This document shows, piece by piece, positions 13,701 to 27,100 of a stretch of 64,000 nucleotides of DNA. Position 1 is the stretch's first letter. Each line of letters opens with the position of its first letter. The position numbers were made by a program, and so were the translations under genes. The notes below the pieces were generated by a model that was given only the letters and a program-made list of their open reading frames with translations, did no database searches and had not been told where the DNA came from. Source of the DNA: Monocercomonoides exilis (taxonomy: Eukaryota > Preaxostyla > Oxymonadida > Polymastigidae); contig LSRY02000011.1 in the NCBI GenBank assembly GCA_001643675.2, forward strand, positions 186,001-250,000, read 5' to 3'.

Positions 13701-16700
13701 GAAGAACTTTTCTTTATGTTGTTGTTATCTTCCATCTGTTTGTTATTCGTGTTTGTTTTTTCATTCACATTCTGTTTCTCTTTCCCTTCCCATCCATCAA
13801 TTTTTCTTCTTCTTTCCTTCTCTTCCTTCTCTTCTGCTTTTCTGTCTTCGAATATTCTCCTCATAATCCTTGGCTCCGTCACAGACGCCACAAAACTCAA
13901 GAAAAAGGGGTCAAACACGACAACAAGCAACACTCTGGCAGCAATTGAGCGAGAAAGAAGGTCAGAAGAGAAGGAGAGGAGAGAAATCGAATGGAACAAG
14001 AGAACAGCCTCAGGAACGAGGAAGCTGCCGAGACAGGAAAGAAGACGGAGGAAGAGGCAGGGGATGAGAGAGGCGAGGGAAAGAGTGGCTGATTGGGAGA
14101 GAGGGAGAGGAGAGGAAGAGGTGGAGGGAGAAGAGGAAGATGAAGAAGAGGAGGAGGAAGATGAAGATGATGTTCCCATTGAATACAACGAAAAGGGAGG
14201 AGAAGGAGAAGGGGATGGAGAGAATGTGGGTGATTGAAGAAAAGATAGTTGATTCTGAGATGAAGTTGAAGAAGAAGAAGAAGAAGACAATGAAGAAGAA
14301 GATGATGTTGATGATGATGACATTTGGGCAGAATAAGAAGTAAAAGGCGAAGCATTCTTCTTCTTCTGTTTCTCTGAAGAAGAAGAAGAAGAAGATGATG
14401 ATGATGATGATGATGATTGATCAGCAGGTGATAGAATAATCTGACTGGGACTTCTTTCAAACTGCGAAGGAGGAGAGAAAGAAGGAGAGAAAGAGAAAGG
14501 AGAATTGGAAGGAAGAGAAGAAAGAGAAGAAGAAGAGAAAGAAGAAGAAAGAGAAGAATCAAATGAATGAGGATGATTAGCAGAAAAAGGGTCGCTGGAG
14601 AAGAAGTGAGGAGGAAGGCGGTGCTGAGGAGAGAATCTGCTGGTGATGAGAGGAAGGGTGTGCAATGAAGAGTGGGAGAAGAAGGTGACGGAAGGAGAAT
14701 GAGAGGATGGAGTGAATGAAGAAGAGGAGGAAGAGGAAGAGGAGGAGGGGAAAGAGGAAGAAGAAGAAGAAGAAGAAGAATTTGAAAGATAGAAAGAAGG
14801 TGGATTGGATGCAGAAGAAAGAGGAGAATCTGCACTTGTGGATGTTATGAAGCTAATCTCAGGTGAAGAAGAAGAAGATGATGATGATGAAAGAGGAGAA
14901 GAAGATGATAAAGATGAAGAAGAAGTGATAATTTTCATTGAAGCATCAGAAGAGAGAGAAGGAAGAGGCGGTGCTTCATCAGGCAAAGTGACAGGAGAAA
15001 GAGCAAAACCAGATGGATGTTTCTGCTTTTTGTGGGGCGAATTGTCAGAAGGAGAAGAAGAAGAAGAAGTGAAGCGAGTGACTGAAGGAAAAAAGGATGA
15101 CTCAGAAGGAGAAGGAAAGAGAGATTGTGATTGTGATGAAGAAGAAGAAGATAAAGAGGATGAAGAAGAAGAGGATGAGGATGAAGTGTTTGATTGTTGT
15201 GATGTTGATTGAGTAGCATCGCTATTTCTGTTGGAAGAGGAAGCATCTTCAGAAGATGTTGTAGAAGAAGAAGAAGAAGATGATGATGATGATGATGATG
15301 AATTCATTTGGTAGCTGGGAAAGTCAACAGGAGTGAATTGAGTGAAATGAGGCTGAAGAGAAAGCAAGAAAGATGTTATCTGCTGTGGCTGTGTGTGGAG
15401 TGAGGAAGGAAACAGATGAGACTTCGCTTTCAGACTGGAAAAGGGAGTGGAAGGAGAGGGAGAGGTGAAAGAAGGGAGAGGAGGAGGAGGGAGAGGGAGG
15501 GGAAGAGGGCTTGAGGAAGATTGAGAAGAAGTAGAGGAAGAAGAAGAGGAAGAGGAAGAAGAAGTAGAAGAGGGAAGAGATTGACTTGATGTTGAAGGAG
15601 AGCTCGCTGTGTTTGAAGGAGGAGAATCTGCAGAGGAAGAAAAAAGAGGAGAGGAAGAAGAAGAAGATGATGATGATGATGCTTCATTAGATTGCGTGTG
15701 TGTTGAATGAATGGCAGAAGGAGAAGGTGAAGTGGCTGATGGAACAAAAGAAGAGAAAGAAGGGTTGTTTTGAGAGGGATCTGAAGAAACCAAAGAAAAA
15801 GACTCTTGTTTTGAATCAGAATTCGAATTAGAAGAAGAGGAAGATGATGATGACGATGATGAGGTTGTAAATGAAAAAGACAAAGAAGATGTTCTAGTTG
15901 CACTGGAAGACGAAGCAGGCGACGAATTCTTTGCCAAAAACGTGACAATCTGCGATGGCTTTGAAAACTGTGCTGTGCCGTCGACAGAAAAGCAGCAGTC
16001 GATCATCGACAGCTGCATCGACAGCGGAATGCCTTCGAAACGGCAGTCGATCGCAGCAGAAACAGCTGCCTCGGCCATTCGGATGCTCTCCTCAAACATC
16101 CGGTTCTCTTCTTCAGACACTTTGCTTTCTCTTTCCTCTTTGCTCTGCTTCTTTGAGGGGAAATGGTGTGTTTCAGAGAAGGTTCTTGTGGAAGCAGAAG
16201 AAGCAGAAGAAGAAGAAGAAGAAGGGATATCTGAATGGATGCTACACTTTGTTGGTGATTTGTTCATAATTTGTGTCTTTTCACTCATTTTCTGGAGTTT
16301 TCCATTCTTTCCTGTTTTGATCCACACAAATGGGAACATCGGATGCAGAGCACACGAGCCGCGCACAGAACGCTCTTCAAACGTCAAATACGAATGAGAC
16401 AGTGAACTCAAACAATGTCCTTCTTCACAATGTGAGTCTGCCGCAAGATTTGCCAGCTGAGCAGAGGATGGCTCGATGATAGGCGGTGACTGCCACTGCA
16501 TGCTCCCTGTCCTGATCTGCAATATGCTGTAGATCAATTCATTCGGTGCTCCAAGACATGAAGCTAATAAAGGCACCAACTGTGTTTGTATCTCGTATAA
16601 AAACTGCATGAAATGAGGGCAGCTCGGCAACGCTGCTAGAAAAGACAAACTCGTAAATGGTTGCAAAAGCTGCCATTGCCTAAATAATGAAAAAGTCGAA

Positions 16701-17365
16701 CGTCCCAAAAACAATCCATCAATTACGCTTTTAAATAGTTTAAATGTGTCCCTGGATAGTTGCTCTTGATCAAAACTTACTCCTCGACTGGACGGAGGTG
16801 AATGTGATACTGATCCAAAACAAGATATAAAACTACTACACATTAATGAAATAACGCTAAAAGGTAGTCCCTGTGATAGCGTTTGAATGCATTGGCATTT
16901 TGACTCGGCAAATGTCATTGTTAGGTCAAAAAGTTTAATTAAGCGAGAGCATGATATTTCATGCTGAATTATTGAAGTTAGAAGATCAACTAGCCTATTG
17001 GCAGCCTGATCTGTTGCATTGCTTTGAGCTGCATCTTTCAAATTCATCAAAACAAAATCAAATCCGGCTTCACTTAAGCAATTGTGATCTACCAAAATTC
17101 TCAATGCAGAATGCCTAACTGCTTGTAAATCATTCGATTTTGGCATGTGATGTACGAGTGGAGCTACAACGGTTGCATCTGACATTATGATGCTTGCTGC
17201 ATAAACTGCATTTTTTGGCTGACATTTTTCTTTTAATAGTTTTAATGCACATTGATATTCGCCTTTTACCGTATCTGTAAAGCCATTTGTATCTTTAGAT
17301 AATTTTGTTAAAAATGATATGAGTTCGGTAACGAAAAAAGGCGAGGAAGAACCAGATTTTTCCAT
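1..17365 (-). CDS. Giant serine-rich protein of unknown function, N-terminal 5,788 codons (partial)
   Basis: One minus-strand frame is open from an ATG at 17363-17365 to the left edge, with no stop. I read it directly at the N-terminus and at about 16.3, 9.3, 7.5, 4.5 and 0.1-0.2 kb. At least 5,788 residues lie here and the C-terminus is missing. The first 300 or so residues look alpha-helical and ARM/HEAT-like. Next comes a vast Ser/Pro/Glu low-complexity region with long serine runs and a Lys-Glu repeat (residues about 2,800-2,830). Folded-looking islands lie in between, for example one with a HEAT-like pattern near residue 4,280. CxxC pairs occur near residues 3,310 (CPFC), 5,100 (CPLC) and 5,670 (CDAC). 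No introns are needed. I do not recognise the family; giant HEAT-type scaffolds or ubiquitin ligases are possible but unsupported. The frame is certain, the function unknown. Confidence 0.85.
8875..8970. repeat. TTTCTC hexanucleotide tract coding a Lys-Glu repeat
   Basis: About fifteen tandem copies of TTTCTC on the plus strand lie inside the giant gene. In its minus frame each unit reads Lys-Glu, giving about 30 alternating charged residues likely to form a rigid single helix or a disordered spacer. Other frames give Arg-Lys, Phe-Leu or Ser-Leu repeats, which are shadows. Confidence 0.85.
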
Positions 17366-17722
17366 TCTCTCCTTCACAAAAATAATATATGGGAACAAAA
17401 AAAGCAATCATTTTTTAGTCTTACTGAAACTGTCTAAATTTTTTTTGTTTTAATAGTGGATTCTCAGTAATGTGCATCAATAACGAATCATATTTTTAAT
17501 TCGTTGATTTTTCATAATCAAATTTCTCATATTACAGCAATCTGAATAATCACCTTTAAAATCCTTTGTTTTTGTGTGTACAATATATTCTTTTCTATAT
17601 TTTCGCAAAACAGACAATTTTCAGTAAAATAAGCTTTGAAGCATTATTCATAAAAATAAAAAGTGGCATTAACAAATACGTTCACAACAAAGTAACAAAA
17701 CATTCAAAACACTATAAATAGA
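17366..17722. other. Intergenic spacer between coronin and the giant gene
   Basis: This 357-bp AT-rich spacer lies downstream of coronin and upstream of the giant gene, both on the minus strand. It must hold the giant gene's promoter and coronin's polyadenylation site. I see no clear motif or open frame in it. Confidence 0.5.
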
Positions 17723-19557
17723 TTATGCAGATTCCTCCAATTTCTCTAATTCATCGGAAAGAACAGTAAGCTCGTTTTCTTTCTCCTCAGCAGCCTTTGT
17801 AAGTGCCTGCAATTCTGCCTCTAACGAAGATACCTCAGCTTCCTTGGCTTCAAGTTGTTTAGACAACTCCAATTCTTTCTCTCCCTCGCCTTGTGAAGGA
17901 GCATTGCTGCCGATCTTTTCTTTTGCTTCTTTGATAGCAGCCTCCAACTCTGCGATCTTCTTCTCTGCATCTTCAAGCTCTTTCTTTGGCACACTGGGAG
18001 TGGCTGAGCCAGAAACAGGAGTGCCCAAAATGGACGAGGCACCCAAAGGAGAGCGGATTGGAGTCGACATCACTGGAGATCCCATTGGAGATGCCATGGG
18101 TGTTGCAAATGCTGCGAAATTTCATTCACGATAAGCATATTGTAATAAAATTAAATAATATTTTTAAAATACAATCAAGTATTGATCAAATTAATTGAAA
18201 TTTCTTTATAAGTTCAAAAAAGAAGAAAATCAAACCATCTGCTGGGAGCTCGTCGCCTTTCTTGTATTCACCTTTTCCATCGGCTGTGAAGACGTAATAT
18301 CTTGGTGGCTTGTTCTCTCCTTTCATCCACTCTTCGCTTGTCATTGAAGGTGTGGTTGTATCCACCACTGGTGGGTAGATGTCTGCCTGGAACATTTCTG
18401 AACGACGCGGCACGACAAATGAGATGGGTTCAATCGAATCTTTCGCAGTAATACGGAAGAACTTCATGATTTCGCAGTGTTCGGAATGCACATACTGCTT
18501 GGGAAGAGCTGTGAGGCCACGTGTTGGTGTGCCCTCGGGGAAGGTGGTGATGTAGAAGAAGTGTGGAGGATCTTCAGTGAGTTCATAGTATCTAATGTTT
18601 GCCTCACCTTTCGACCCGATGAACAAAATCTGTGTGGCTTCATCAAAGAATGGCATCATGATACCAGATGCTTGATCAATCACGTTGGACACAATTGGCT
18701 TGGTTGTGTTTCGTTCATCCCATATGAGAACTTGACGATTGCTTCCTTGTCCAAATCCTGTTGACATGAGCCAGTTTCTCTTGTTGTTGAAGAGGAAACG
18801 AGCTGTTTTCACTCCGGCGTGTGATTGAATTTCAAGAACTTTTTGATTGGATCTTACATCAAACAAACGTATTTTTTTGTCTCTGCATTGAGTTCCAATC
18901 ATGTTTCCTGCTTGGTTCCATTGGAATGATTGGATTGCGTCTCCATGTTGGCCATCAATTGCAATAAGCCTCTCTTTTGTTTGTAAATCCCAAATTTTGA
19001 TGGTTGCATCAGCACCTGCAGATGCAAGAACTCCTGATACGCATGGATTCCAAATAACTTCAGTGGATTTTCTTCCGTGTCCAGTAAAAGCTGCAACTGG
19101 CTCTTCAATTCCATCAGCTGGCATTCCGCTCTCTGGAATCTTCCAAACACGAACTGTGCAATCTTCGCATGTTGTTGCAATTGTATCCTAAAACATTGGA
19201 TGGAAAAAATAGCAACGTGTCAAAACAAATAACAATCAAAATTAAAAATCTTTGAATGATTTGGAAATAAAAAGTACAGACTGGATCATGTGGGCAAAAA
19301 TCCATATCTGTAACAGGGCGTGTGTGACCTCGAATGAGGGGCATTGACGTTGGGTGACGTCCAACTTGTGTTGAAGGAAAGACGCAAATAGCACCTCCTC
19401 CAGAACCTTCCCAAATGTAAGAGATGTATTTGTTGTTCACCTTTATCATGTTAGTATCGAGGGTAGTTCCTGTTCCTTTTATGCCCTCATACATAAACTC
19501 ACGTTTGGCGAGCTCTCCAAACACATGACGGAATTTGCTTTTTCTGACAAATGACAT
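17723..19557 (-). CDS. Coronin, WD40 actin-binding protein
   Basis: Coronins bind F-actin and regulate Arp2/3 at the cell cortex. Three exons are inferred: 19282-19557, 18236-19187 and 17723-18111, with phases that join cleanly into 538 aa, normal for a short coronin. The N-terminus carries the hallmark KFRHVFG motif at residue 8. WD40 blades follow (a GHTRPVTDMDF strand, an EDCTVRVWKIPES strand, a SAGADATIKIWDL strand), then the coronin-specific block with a PRRSEMFQADIYPP segment. The last 80 or so residues are a Leu/Glu/Lys heptad coiled coil for oligomerisation. A Ser/Pro-rich linker precedes it. Donors are GTCTGT and GTTTGA. The start is the first ATG upstream of the conserved N-terminus. 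It is divergent from the 85-aa gene at 19871. Confidence 0.93.
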
Positions 19558-19870
19558 TTCGATCTCAATACCTTAACTTCTGCCAAAATTATTTTTTTAT
19601 TTTCATGAGCATTCTTTAATAATTTTTTATTTATTTTTTGACAGAGAAGATCTAACAAGTTTCAAGAATGTTGAGAAAATCATATCATATGAATTGTCAC
19701 GAACAAATTTTTGAAAAAAGAAGTTAATATTATTAATAATGTTCACAACGTTTTTCAATAAACCCCAAGTTCAAAAATGTTTAAATTTGTTATTAATGTT
19801 TTGATAGGAATAGAAGATATGTTAATTATAAAGATAACCATAACATTTTTACAATATATCAATATCTTTT
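19558..19870. promoter_or_regulatory. Divergent spacer between coronin and the 85-aa gene
   Basis: This 313-bp AT-rich gap separates the start codons of two head-to-head genes and probably holds both promoters. I see no TATA box or other element that stands out from the AT-rich background. Confidence 0.35.
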
Positions 19871-20189
19871 ATGGAAACAAGTGACAAAAATGAATATGAA
19901 CTTGATGAACTATTCAATTTGGAAGAAAGCTCTGATCATTTGAAGGAACTGATGAATGGTTTTGTTTATATTTTGATTTATGTATATTTTTGAATTTGTT
20001 GTAATTTTGTTTGTTACAGAATATGAAATGCTGAATTTGTTGCAACAACACATTCAAACAATTGTAGATTATTCATATATCGCGACAAAAGGGCCTACTC
20101 GCTCATTTGATGAGAGCATATTTTCTAAAGATGTTCAAAAACTTATTCATAGAATATTGATAAATTGTCAAAATATTGCCAAAGCTTGA
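19871..20189 (+). CDS. Small acidic protein, 85 aa, unknown
   Basis: Two exons are inferred, 19871-19958 and 20020-20189, around a 61-bp intron (donor GTTTTG, acceptor ACAG). They join to an 85-residue protein ending in TGA. The unspliced frame meets a stop within the intron, which supports splicing. The first 30 residues are acidic, with a YELDELFNLEE stretch. The rest looks like two helices separated by a Gly-Pro turn. I see no signal peptide or membrane segment. I do not recognise it; a small helical subunit of a larger complex is only a guess. Confidence 0.6.
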
Positions 20190-21189
20190 ACTAATTAATC
20201 TACTCATGTAGAAGCTTCATTATGTGATTCAATATGTCAATATTTTTTTAAAATTGTTGCTTTTTGAAAGTTATCTTTAAAGAAAAATATATTTCTTTAA
20301 AAAATAACTGTTACAAAAAACAGTCAAATGTGTCACTACAATATTGAAAGATATTATTATTTTATATTTCTCATTGAAAATATATTATATCTTTTTTGTT
20401 CAAAATTATGAAGTAATTGTGTTTACAGTATATTTTTTTGTTCTTCAAATGTGATTTTATAATGAATAAATAACGTTTTTCATCATTTGAAAAATATAAC
20501 ATATATTTTCCACAATTTTTTTCTTTACGTAGCTTGATTTGAATTATTTTTTGGGAATTTTTAAAATACAAGAAAATATTTGAAAAGATTTAGTAATTTT
20601 AAATAATTTTTGTTCTTTTATTTTTTCACAGGTTATTTTAATAATAACTTGTTTTTTCAGAAAATAAAACTGGTTTTTTTTTCAATAAAAAGTGAAGTGT
20701 ATTTTGTTCAATAATTTTTGTGATTTGTCAAATCGGAAAAAGAACTGCAATTCTAACATAAATTATCACAAAAAAAAATTCGATCCACACCACAGAACAT
20801 AAAATTCTCTGTAATAAATCAATAGAGCTGTAAGTGACAAAACATCTTTGTTAAAAGTTGTGTAATTCTTTCATGTAGTCAACAGACCAAATAAAAAAAT
20901 GAAATGACAAATAGAAAAGCGTTGATTTGAGATTGAAAACGTTTCACTTTTTCATCAAATTTTGTACACTTTCAAAAGAATAAATACCTGATATGCTTGC
21001 AAGTGCAAAAGAACATGTCAAATATTTTTTAATTTCATAAATGCATTGGAGTTGGTACCTTCACTTTATAAATTTTGATACGTCGAACCTGTAAAAAATT
21101 TTTCATTTGAAGTTTCTGGTGAAAGATGAGATAATATATGTTGAAGAAACGTAATTTTAATGTCGACTCAAAGAGATTTGAATGGATAA
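20190..21189. other. AT-rich intergenic region, 1 kb
   Basis: This lies between the 3' ends of the 85-aa gene and POLE (convergent). It is very AT-rich, with long A and T runs. Short frames occur but none has protein-like composition. I see no RNA gene or repeat I can name. Confidence 0.5.
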
Positions 21190-24100
21190 TTATATCATTG
21201 GTATAAGCCCATCTGTAACTTCCAAAAGATGATTCATGTTATGAAATCTGGCAATGTTATTCAGAATTGTGATGGTCTCTGTAAGTTCATTTTTATCAAT
21301 TGTTAATGAGTATCTGCCAGTGCATTTGCAAGACTCTCCAAAGAATGAGTTTTGGACAAGTCGGCATCGAGGGCAACGCATATCCTGAAACATTTAATAG
21401 AAAATATGATATGGCAAAGTTAAATTTCAAAGTGAAAAAAAAATAAATAATTTGAATAAAAAATGGCTAATAATAAGTGCATAAAAAAGGAGTTTTTAAC
21501 ATTTGAAAAGATCATTTAGTAATTTCACTAAATAAAAAAATGTATCTATTTTCCATATAGGCAAACTTGTGTGTAATAAGCAGCAAGCTGTTTATCAATT
21601 AATTCGATAAGAAGTCCCTCAATGGCACGAATGCTGTATGGATGGCCGCATAAAGGACAATTCCAATTTCCGTGTATTAGCAGTTTATCACGTGCCAGAT
21701 CGAGATCTCGCGCAGCCCCGCAGTATCCACAGGAAAATGATGTTAAAATGATGGAAGCAGATGGCAGAACAAACTGAGATGAGGTGGCAAAGGCACTGAC
21801 GTGAAGGCGGTTGAGGATGTTATTCTTTACAACATTTACAGACGAGCGGATAATTGGATCCAGTGAAAGCAAATGACAAACAGCTATAACAAAGTTAACT
21901 GCAGGAGGATTCGTCCACTTTGATGGAAGAGAAAATGTGGAAGGAGAATTTGAAGAAGAAACAGATGAAGAAGAAATATCAGCAGGTAAACTGTTTTGTG
22001 AGTCGGGTGGTATTTCCTTTTCATATCCTCTGACCATCTCATCAAGGATGGTCTGAATATCTTGCTTGATAAATGTATCGAATACTTTCCATTTCTTCTT
22101 TTCATCTAATTTCTTAATCTCTTCTGAAGATGAAGAAGACGATGACGATGAATTCTTTTTTACAACTTTCATAATTTTTTTCTTTGCCAAGCTTTCCCCT
22201 TCCACATCACCAAGTTTGTTGATTCTATCTTCATCATCTTCATCGTCATTCAATCCTTCTTCGACCACTGCATCAATCAAACTTGGAATCCGCGATCCTT
22301 GATTTGATTTAGATTCGTCTTTAAGCCTTTCTTCTTCTGATCTTTGAGTAGTGTCCATCCATTCCAAGCAAAATAGAATGTATCTTCCGATAAGCACAGC
22401 AAAGCGTGTGCGCAATGACTCTGGCAAGTATCTCAGAATATCCCATTGATAATGAAGACTATACGGAGACTTGTTTTGTGATGGATTCGCCTGTGTCTTA
22501 GCTTTATTGGTGGAATTTGTTCCCTTTTTGTTTGTTAATGAATCCGTTTCAGTTATTTCTCCTTCTTTGTTTCGAATTATTTTTGTGCGCTTTTCTGATC
22601 CTTCTTCAGATCCGCTGTTTTCTTCTTCATCCGAAAAGTCGAAGCCACTGTCGCTTTCATCTTCATCCATTGAATCTTGATCTTTTTCAGAAGATGATTC
22701 GTCTGAAGAATTCTCACCCTTTCCTTTTCCTACCCCATCTCCATCTGATTCACTTGAAGTGTCGTCTTTGCTTTGTTCTGAAACAACAGCTCCTCCAAAG
22801 TTGTTGATATCAAGGAACATCAAACAACGCCAAGTGCTCACAACATCAAACACCATCATACCAAACATTTCAGATGATCTTAGTGCTTCTATTGCAACAT
22901 GAACCATTGCTCCAGCTTCTCTCATTGTATGCCGTTGAGTGTCAATTATCACTCGAGAAGGCGATGCATACACAATTCTCATTCCTTGCTTCACCAAGAA
23001 GAACAACAAATGGAAAAGCATCTTCTTCATGCAAACGTGTACTGTCTCCAAAAGAGCACCATCAAACAGAAGCGATTGATCTGAACTAATCCAACGATAA
23101 AACTGCGATAAAAGTGTATCTGCTGTTTTGCCAAGAGCAAATTTTTCTTCGTCAAACAATGCTGGTCCAGATGCTCCATTTGCCGAAGATGAAGAATCAG
23201 AAAATGGATTCGGAGCTGTGAGCACCTCAACATAAAACGCCGTTAATAAATCGTGTAGTTTCTTGAAGATCTGTGAGGAAGACGAAAAACGAGAAAGTCG
23301 TCCTTCTTCACGTGTCATTCCGCAGATGATCATTTGAGATGGTGCTTGAGGACCAGACGCAGCAGAAGATGAAGCAGATGACGAAGATGTCTGTGACTGA
23401 CGTCCTGCAATCAAAGGAGGAGGCATCAGCTCCATTGAAGAATTACTATTTGGTCTGTTGCTTCCTCTCATTGATGCCTCTCTTTCATCTTGCGACAAGC
23501 CAAGCAAAACAGATGATTGAGGAATATCAGCTCTCAAATAATCTTTCATAAGTGCCATTTTTCCTGAATCTATTTTGCTTCTAGAATTGATATTTCCATA
23601 TCCTCCACTTTTCCATCTCTGTCTGTCTTTGTTTGTTTGATATTCATCGTCCATTTCAGCTCCAAGACTCTCATCAGCACTGGCAAGTTTTGATGATTGA
23701 ATGACAGCTGCCACGGCCAAGTTGATCACATTCAGCTCAACACACACAGAATGATACATGCCGCTGTTTGTTATCTCAGGAAGTGTATCTTTCTCCCACA
23801 AGTTTTGCTGGGATTCATTCTCAGAAGATTTATAAGACGTGCCAGAACTGGAGATGGTCTGCTTAGATTTCCCAACGCCAACAAGTTTTATTCCTGTTGT
23901 AGGCGCTGAGCCCATCTGTGAATGAAGCAGGCCAGCATGCATATCTCCAAGATCTGCATAATGCGTGGATGACAACCAACTAACACGATACGGTTGAGGA
24001 GGAGTGTGCAGCTGACGTGTGAACATCATATCGAGTGCAAACGAATGAGGATCTGGGAAATGTGTTATGTTTGTTAAAGGCAATGCTGACGAACGGGAGA

Positions 24101-27100
24101 GATGAACAGTATCATCAATCCAGCGAGACAGCAAAAGAAGACGCAAAACAAAAGCACGCGATGCTTCAGCGCCCCACATGACAGATGGCAGATGAGCATC
24201 AGCATTGTTTGGAGGTACAATTGCGAGTGGCATCGATGCCAGCGATGGAATGGCACCGATGATTGACGAAGCAGGTTGACTGCACGACTGAAGAAGGATA
24301 AGAGCGGAGGATGGAATGCCATGTGTTGATGTGGTTGATAACACATTAGACAGTGCATTGCTGTTGCTTTTTCCTTTGCCTCCAGAAGTTGCTGAAGAAG
24401 CATTTGATTGCAAAATTGTGTTTGTTTTGTATTCATTGCGAGTCAAAAAGTAGCTGATCGCATCTGTGACATGTCTGTATCCTTCTCTCATTGTTTCTGC
24501 TGTCTTCACCACGATTGCAGGCAGTCTGTCTTCGCTATGCAGAATCGGATGCAGATCTCGAAATGTGTCTGCTCCTGTTCCTGATGCACTTTCAGTGAGT
24601 CCATCGCTTTTTGATTGCTCTTCTGCAGCCAGACGCTTCAGAAAGTCTTCCATCGGGCGTTTGATCACATCAGGTGCTGTTCTTTTGCTTTGAGGTGTAA
24701 CAAAAACAGCAAAGATGGTATGAGATTTGTTGTGGTAAATGCCAAAAAAGCACTGTTGACTTTGGGTTGCGGCAGAGCTGTTAAGAGAAGGTGGTTGTGT
24801 TGTGTAGAGAAAGATGGCAGGAAGGTTGCGGTCAATCGGAGGAAATGAGTTCCTTGGAACAAGAGTTGGTGCGATTGTTGGCAGTGGCGAGGATGAAATC
24901 GAAGCAGAAGCAGAAGAGGAAGATGAAGCTGAAGCTGATGATGATGTTGTGGATGATAATGAAGCAATATCTTTCTCATTCTTTTGTGCCATTTTGACCG
25001 CTTTAAAGTCCTTTGGAGTGAGATATGAAACTTTTTTTGGTGACAATGATTCAAAATCATCCACCTTGAATACTGAATTGAGTGAAGTGGTTGCAGTTAC
25101 TTTCTTCAATCTTACGCAACTGCCCAGCTGCTCCATGATCCGAACAACAGGCGATATCTGTGCCTCGAATAACCCTAGCACTTCCGGGTTGGATGTGAAA
25201 TGCGAAAGCCACTCTTCCATTGGAACAGAAGGATCGATGCTCAGTTCGAAGAGATGGTGCCGAGGGAGGCCGTGTGGAAGGATTGCATGAGACACGCTTG
25301 CAGAGCGGATGAATGGGAGCAAGTACTTCAGTGGCTTTGATTGCTGAGACTTGTGGTTAAAAGATGAGGAAAGAGAAGAAGAGCTTTGGGTGAAGTGCTG
25401 AGGTGTTGGTGCAGGAGTGATGGTGGAAGACAAGAATGGATTGTGAGTTGGATTGTCTCGTGTTGCTTCTCTCAGCCGGGATATATCTTCTTCGGTCACC
25501 AAAAACGATGGCTGAGGAGTTGTGCAGTCAACAAAAATCCTCTTTTCAGCTTCAATGTGGATTGGCACAACAATTCCATTTGCATAAACCCACATTGTAA
25601 GCTCTCTTGTCGACAAAGAGGCTGGTGCAAAGATCGAAGACAACTGCATCGAGCTTGCAGAACCCTGATTTATCGCGTTGAGTGCAGCAGCTGATGAAGT
25701 GATGGATGCTGTGAGTGCATGTGATGAAGGGGTCACAGGCTGAGACGGGGCAATCTGAAGGATCTGCCAATGTGTGCGGAAGAGCGGGGCAAACTGACCA
25801 GTGAAAAGAGGAGTGGCGCCAGTTGGGCGAAACAAGGACGGCTGCACACGACGCAGATGTGCTGCTGCAATCGCAGCGACAGAAGATGACTGCTTCTTGT
25901 TGTCATACAGCACCACAGCATCCGTTGAAGTGTTGTCAGATGTGTTTGAGTCGGTCATTAAAGATGTCACATTCCCCAGGCGATGCTTCTGCGAACGTTG
26001 GGCGCTCCACAGCTTTCGATGATACGCCAACCTGATTCAAAAACATCAAGAGCAATTTTCAAACAACAAGTGATGAAAATATAATTTAATAAAAGATATT
26101 GAAAATTAAAAAATATCATAGAATCAAATAATATTTCATACCATTCGTTAAAGTTTTCTGTCATCGAAGGAACATCCTCATTCTCTTTTCCAGGCGGATA
26201 GCGAAGAATTGTCCATTTTCTCTGTGCAACAATTGCTGCAATCACTTTCTTGTCGTATTTCGAAGTTATTTGTCCATCTTTTGATTTTCCCAAGTTTTTC
26301 TTTTTTTGTGAAGATGAGCGATTAGAAAGCGACTGAAGAGATTCAGAAACGGTTTTCTTGTTTGATGAATTGAACAAGTCAACTACAGAATTAGAGAAAG
26401 CAGAAGATGTTGAGGTTGAATCAGAACTTGAATCAACAACATCTGCAGAAGTTGATAAAGACGATTCCAAATCAATCTGTGCATCTTCAATGTCTGCTGT
26501 CTCTTTGTGCATCTGCTTTCCAGAATCGCCGAGAGGTCGGAAAAATTCAGTGATGTGTCGAGACTTGCCCATTGTCTCCTCTCTCAACCGTTTTTGAAGC
26601 CAATCAGGCAGCTCAATCGATGGAGTGGGATTCTCTACGCCTTGTAGGACAGCTGGAATAGACACAATTTTGATGATTGTGGAGCTAAGTCTTGCGTGAT
26701 AGTAATCCCAATCAAGAATAGCTCGGATGTCTACTGTTCCATCGCTGTTTCCAAATGAAGTTATTCCCAGCCATTTTTTGAGATATGAGCGTTTCAGCAC
26801 TTCGTCATCCAGCCGAAACACTGCAACAGGAATTGTTCGCTCAGACACTGGTCTTTTCGAAGCACCAGGCGGATCCTTTGCCACAATAAACTTGCAAGAG
26901 AGACCTTTGTCTTTGACAACATCTTCGCCAAGCATATCCCCTAGCCTACGTGCTGCAGTGATTGAGTTGCTTTTCTGCCCTTCGTAATCAGCAAGAGCAC
27001 GAGACATGGAATGTGTCTCAGACAAAAGATCAAAAATGTCGTCTTCAGGTACATGTGATCCATGGGACAACAAAATATCGAGCTGCTCGTTGCACAATTC

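Noticed and set aside
13897-14835. 312-codon minus frame rich in Leu/Ser/Pro
   Set aside because: It overlaps the giant gene in another frame and is a shadow of GAA/GAT repeats.
20371-20571. Minus open frame of 66 codons
   Set aside because: It is Lys/Ile/Asn/Phe-rich from AT composition, with no motif.
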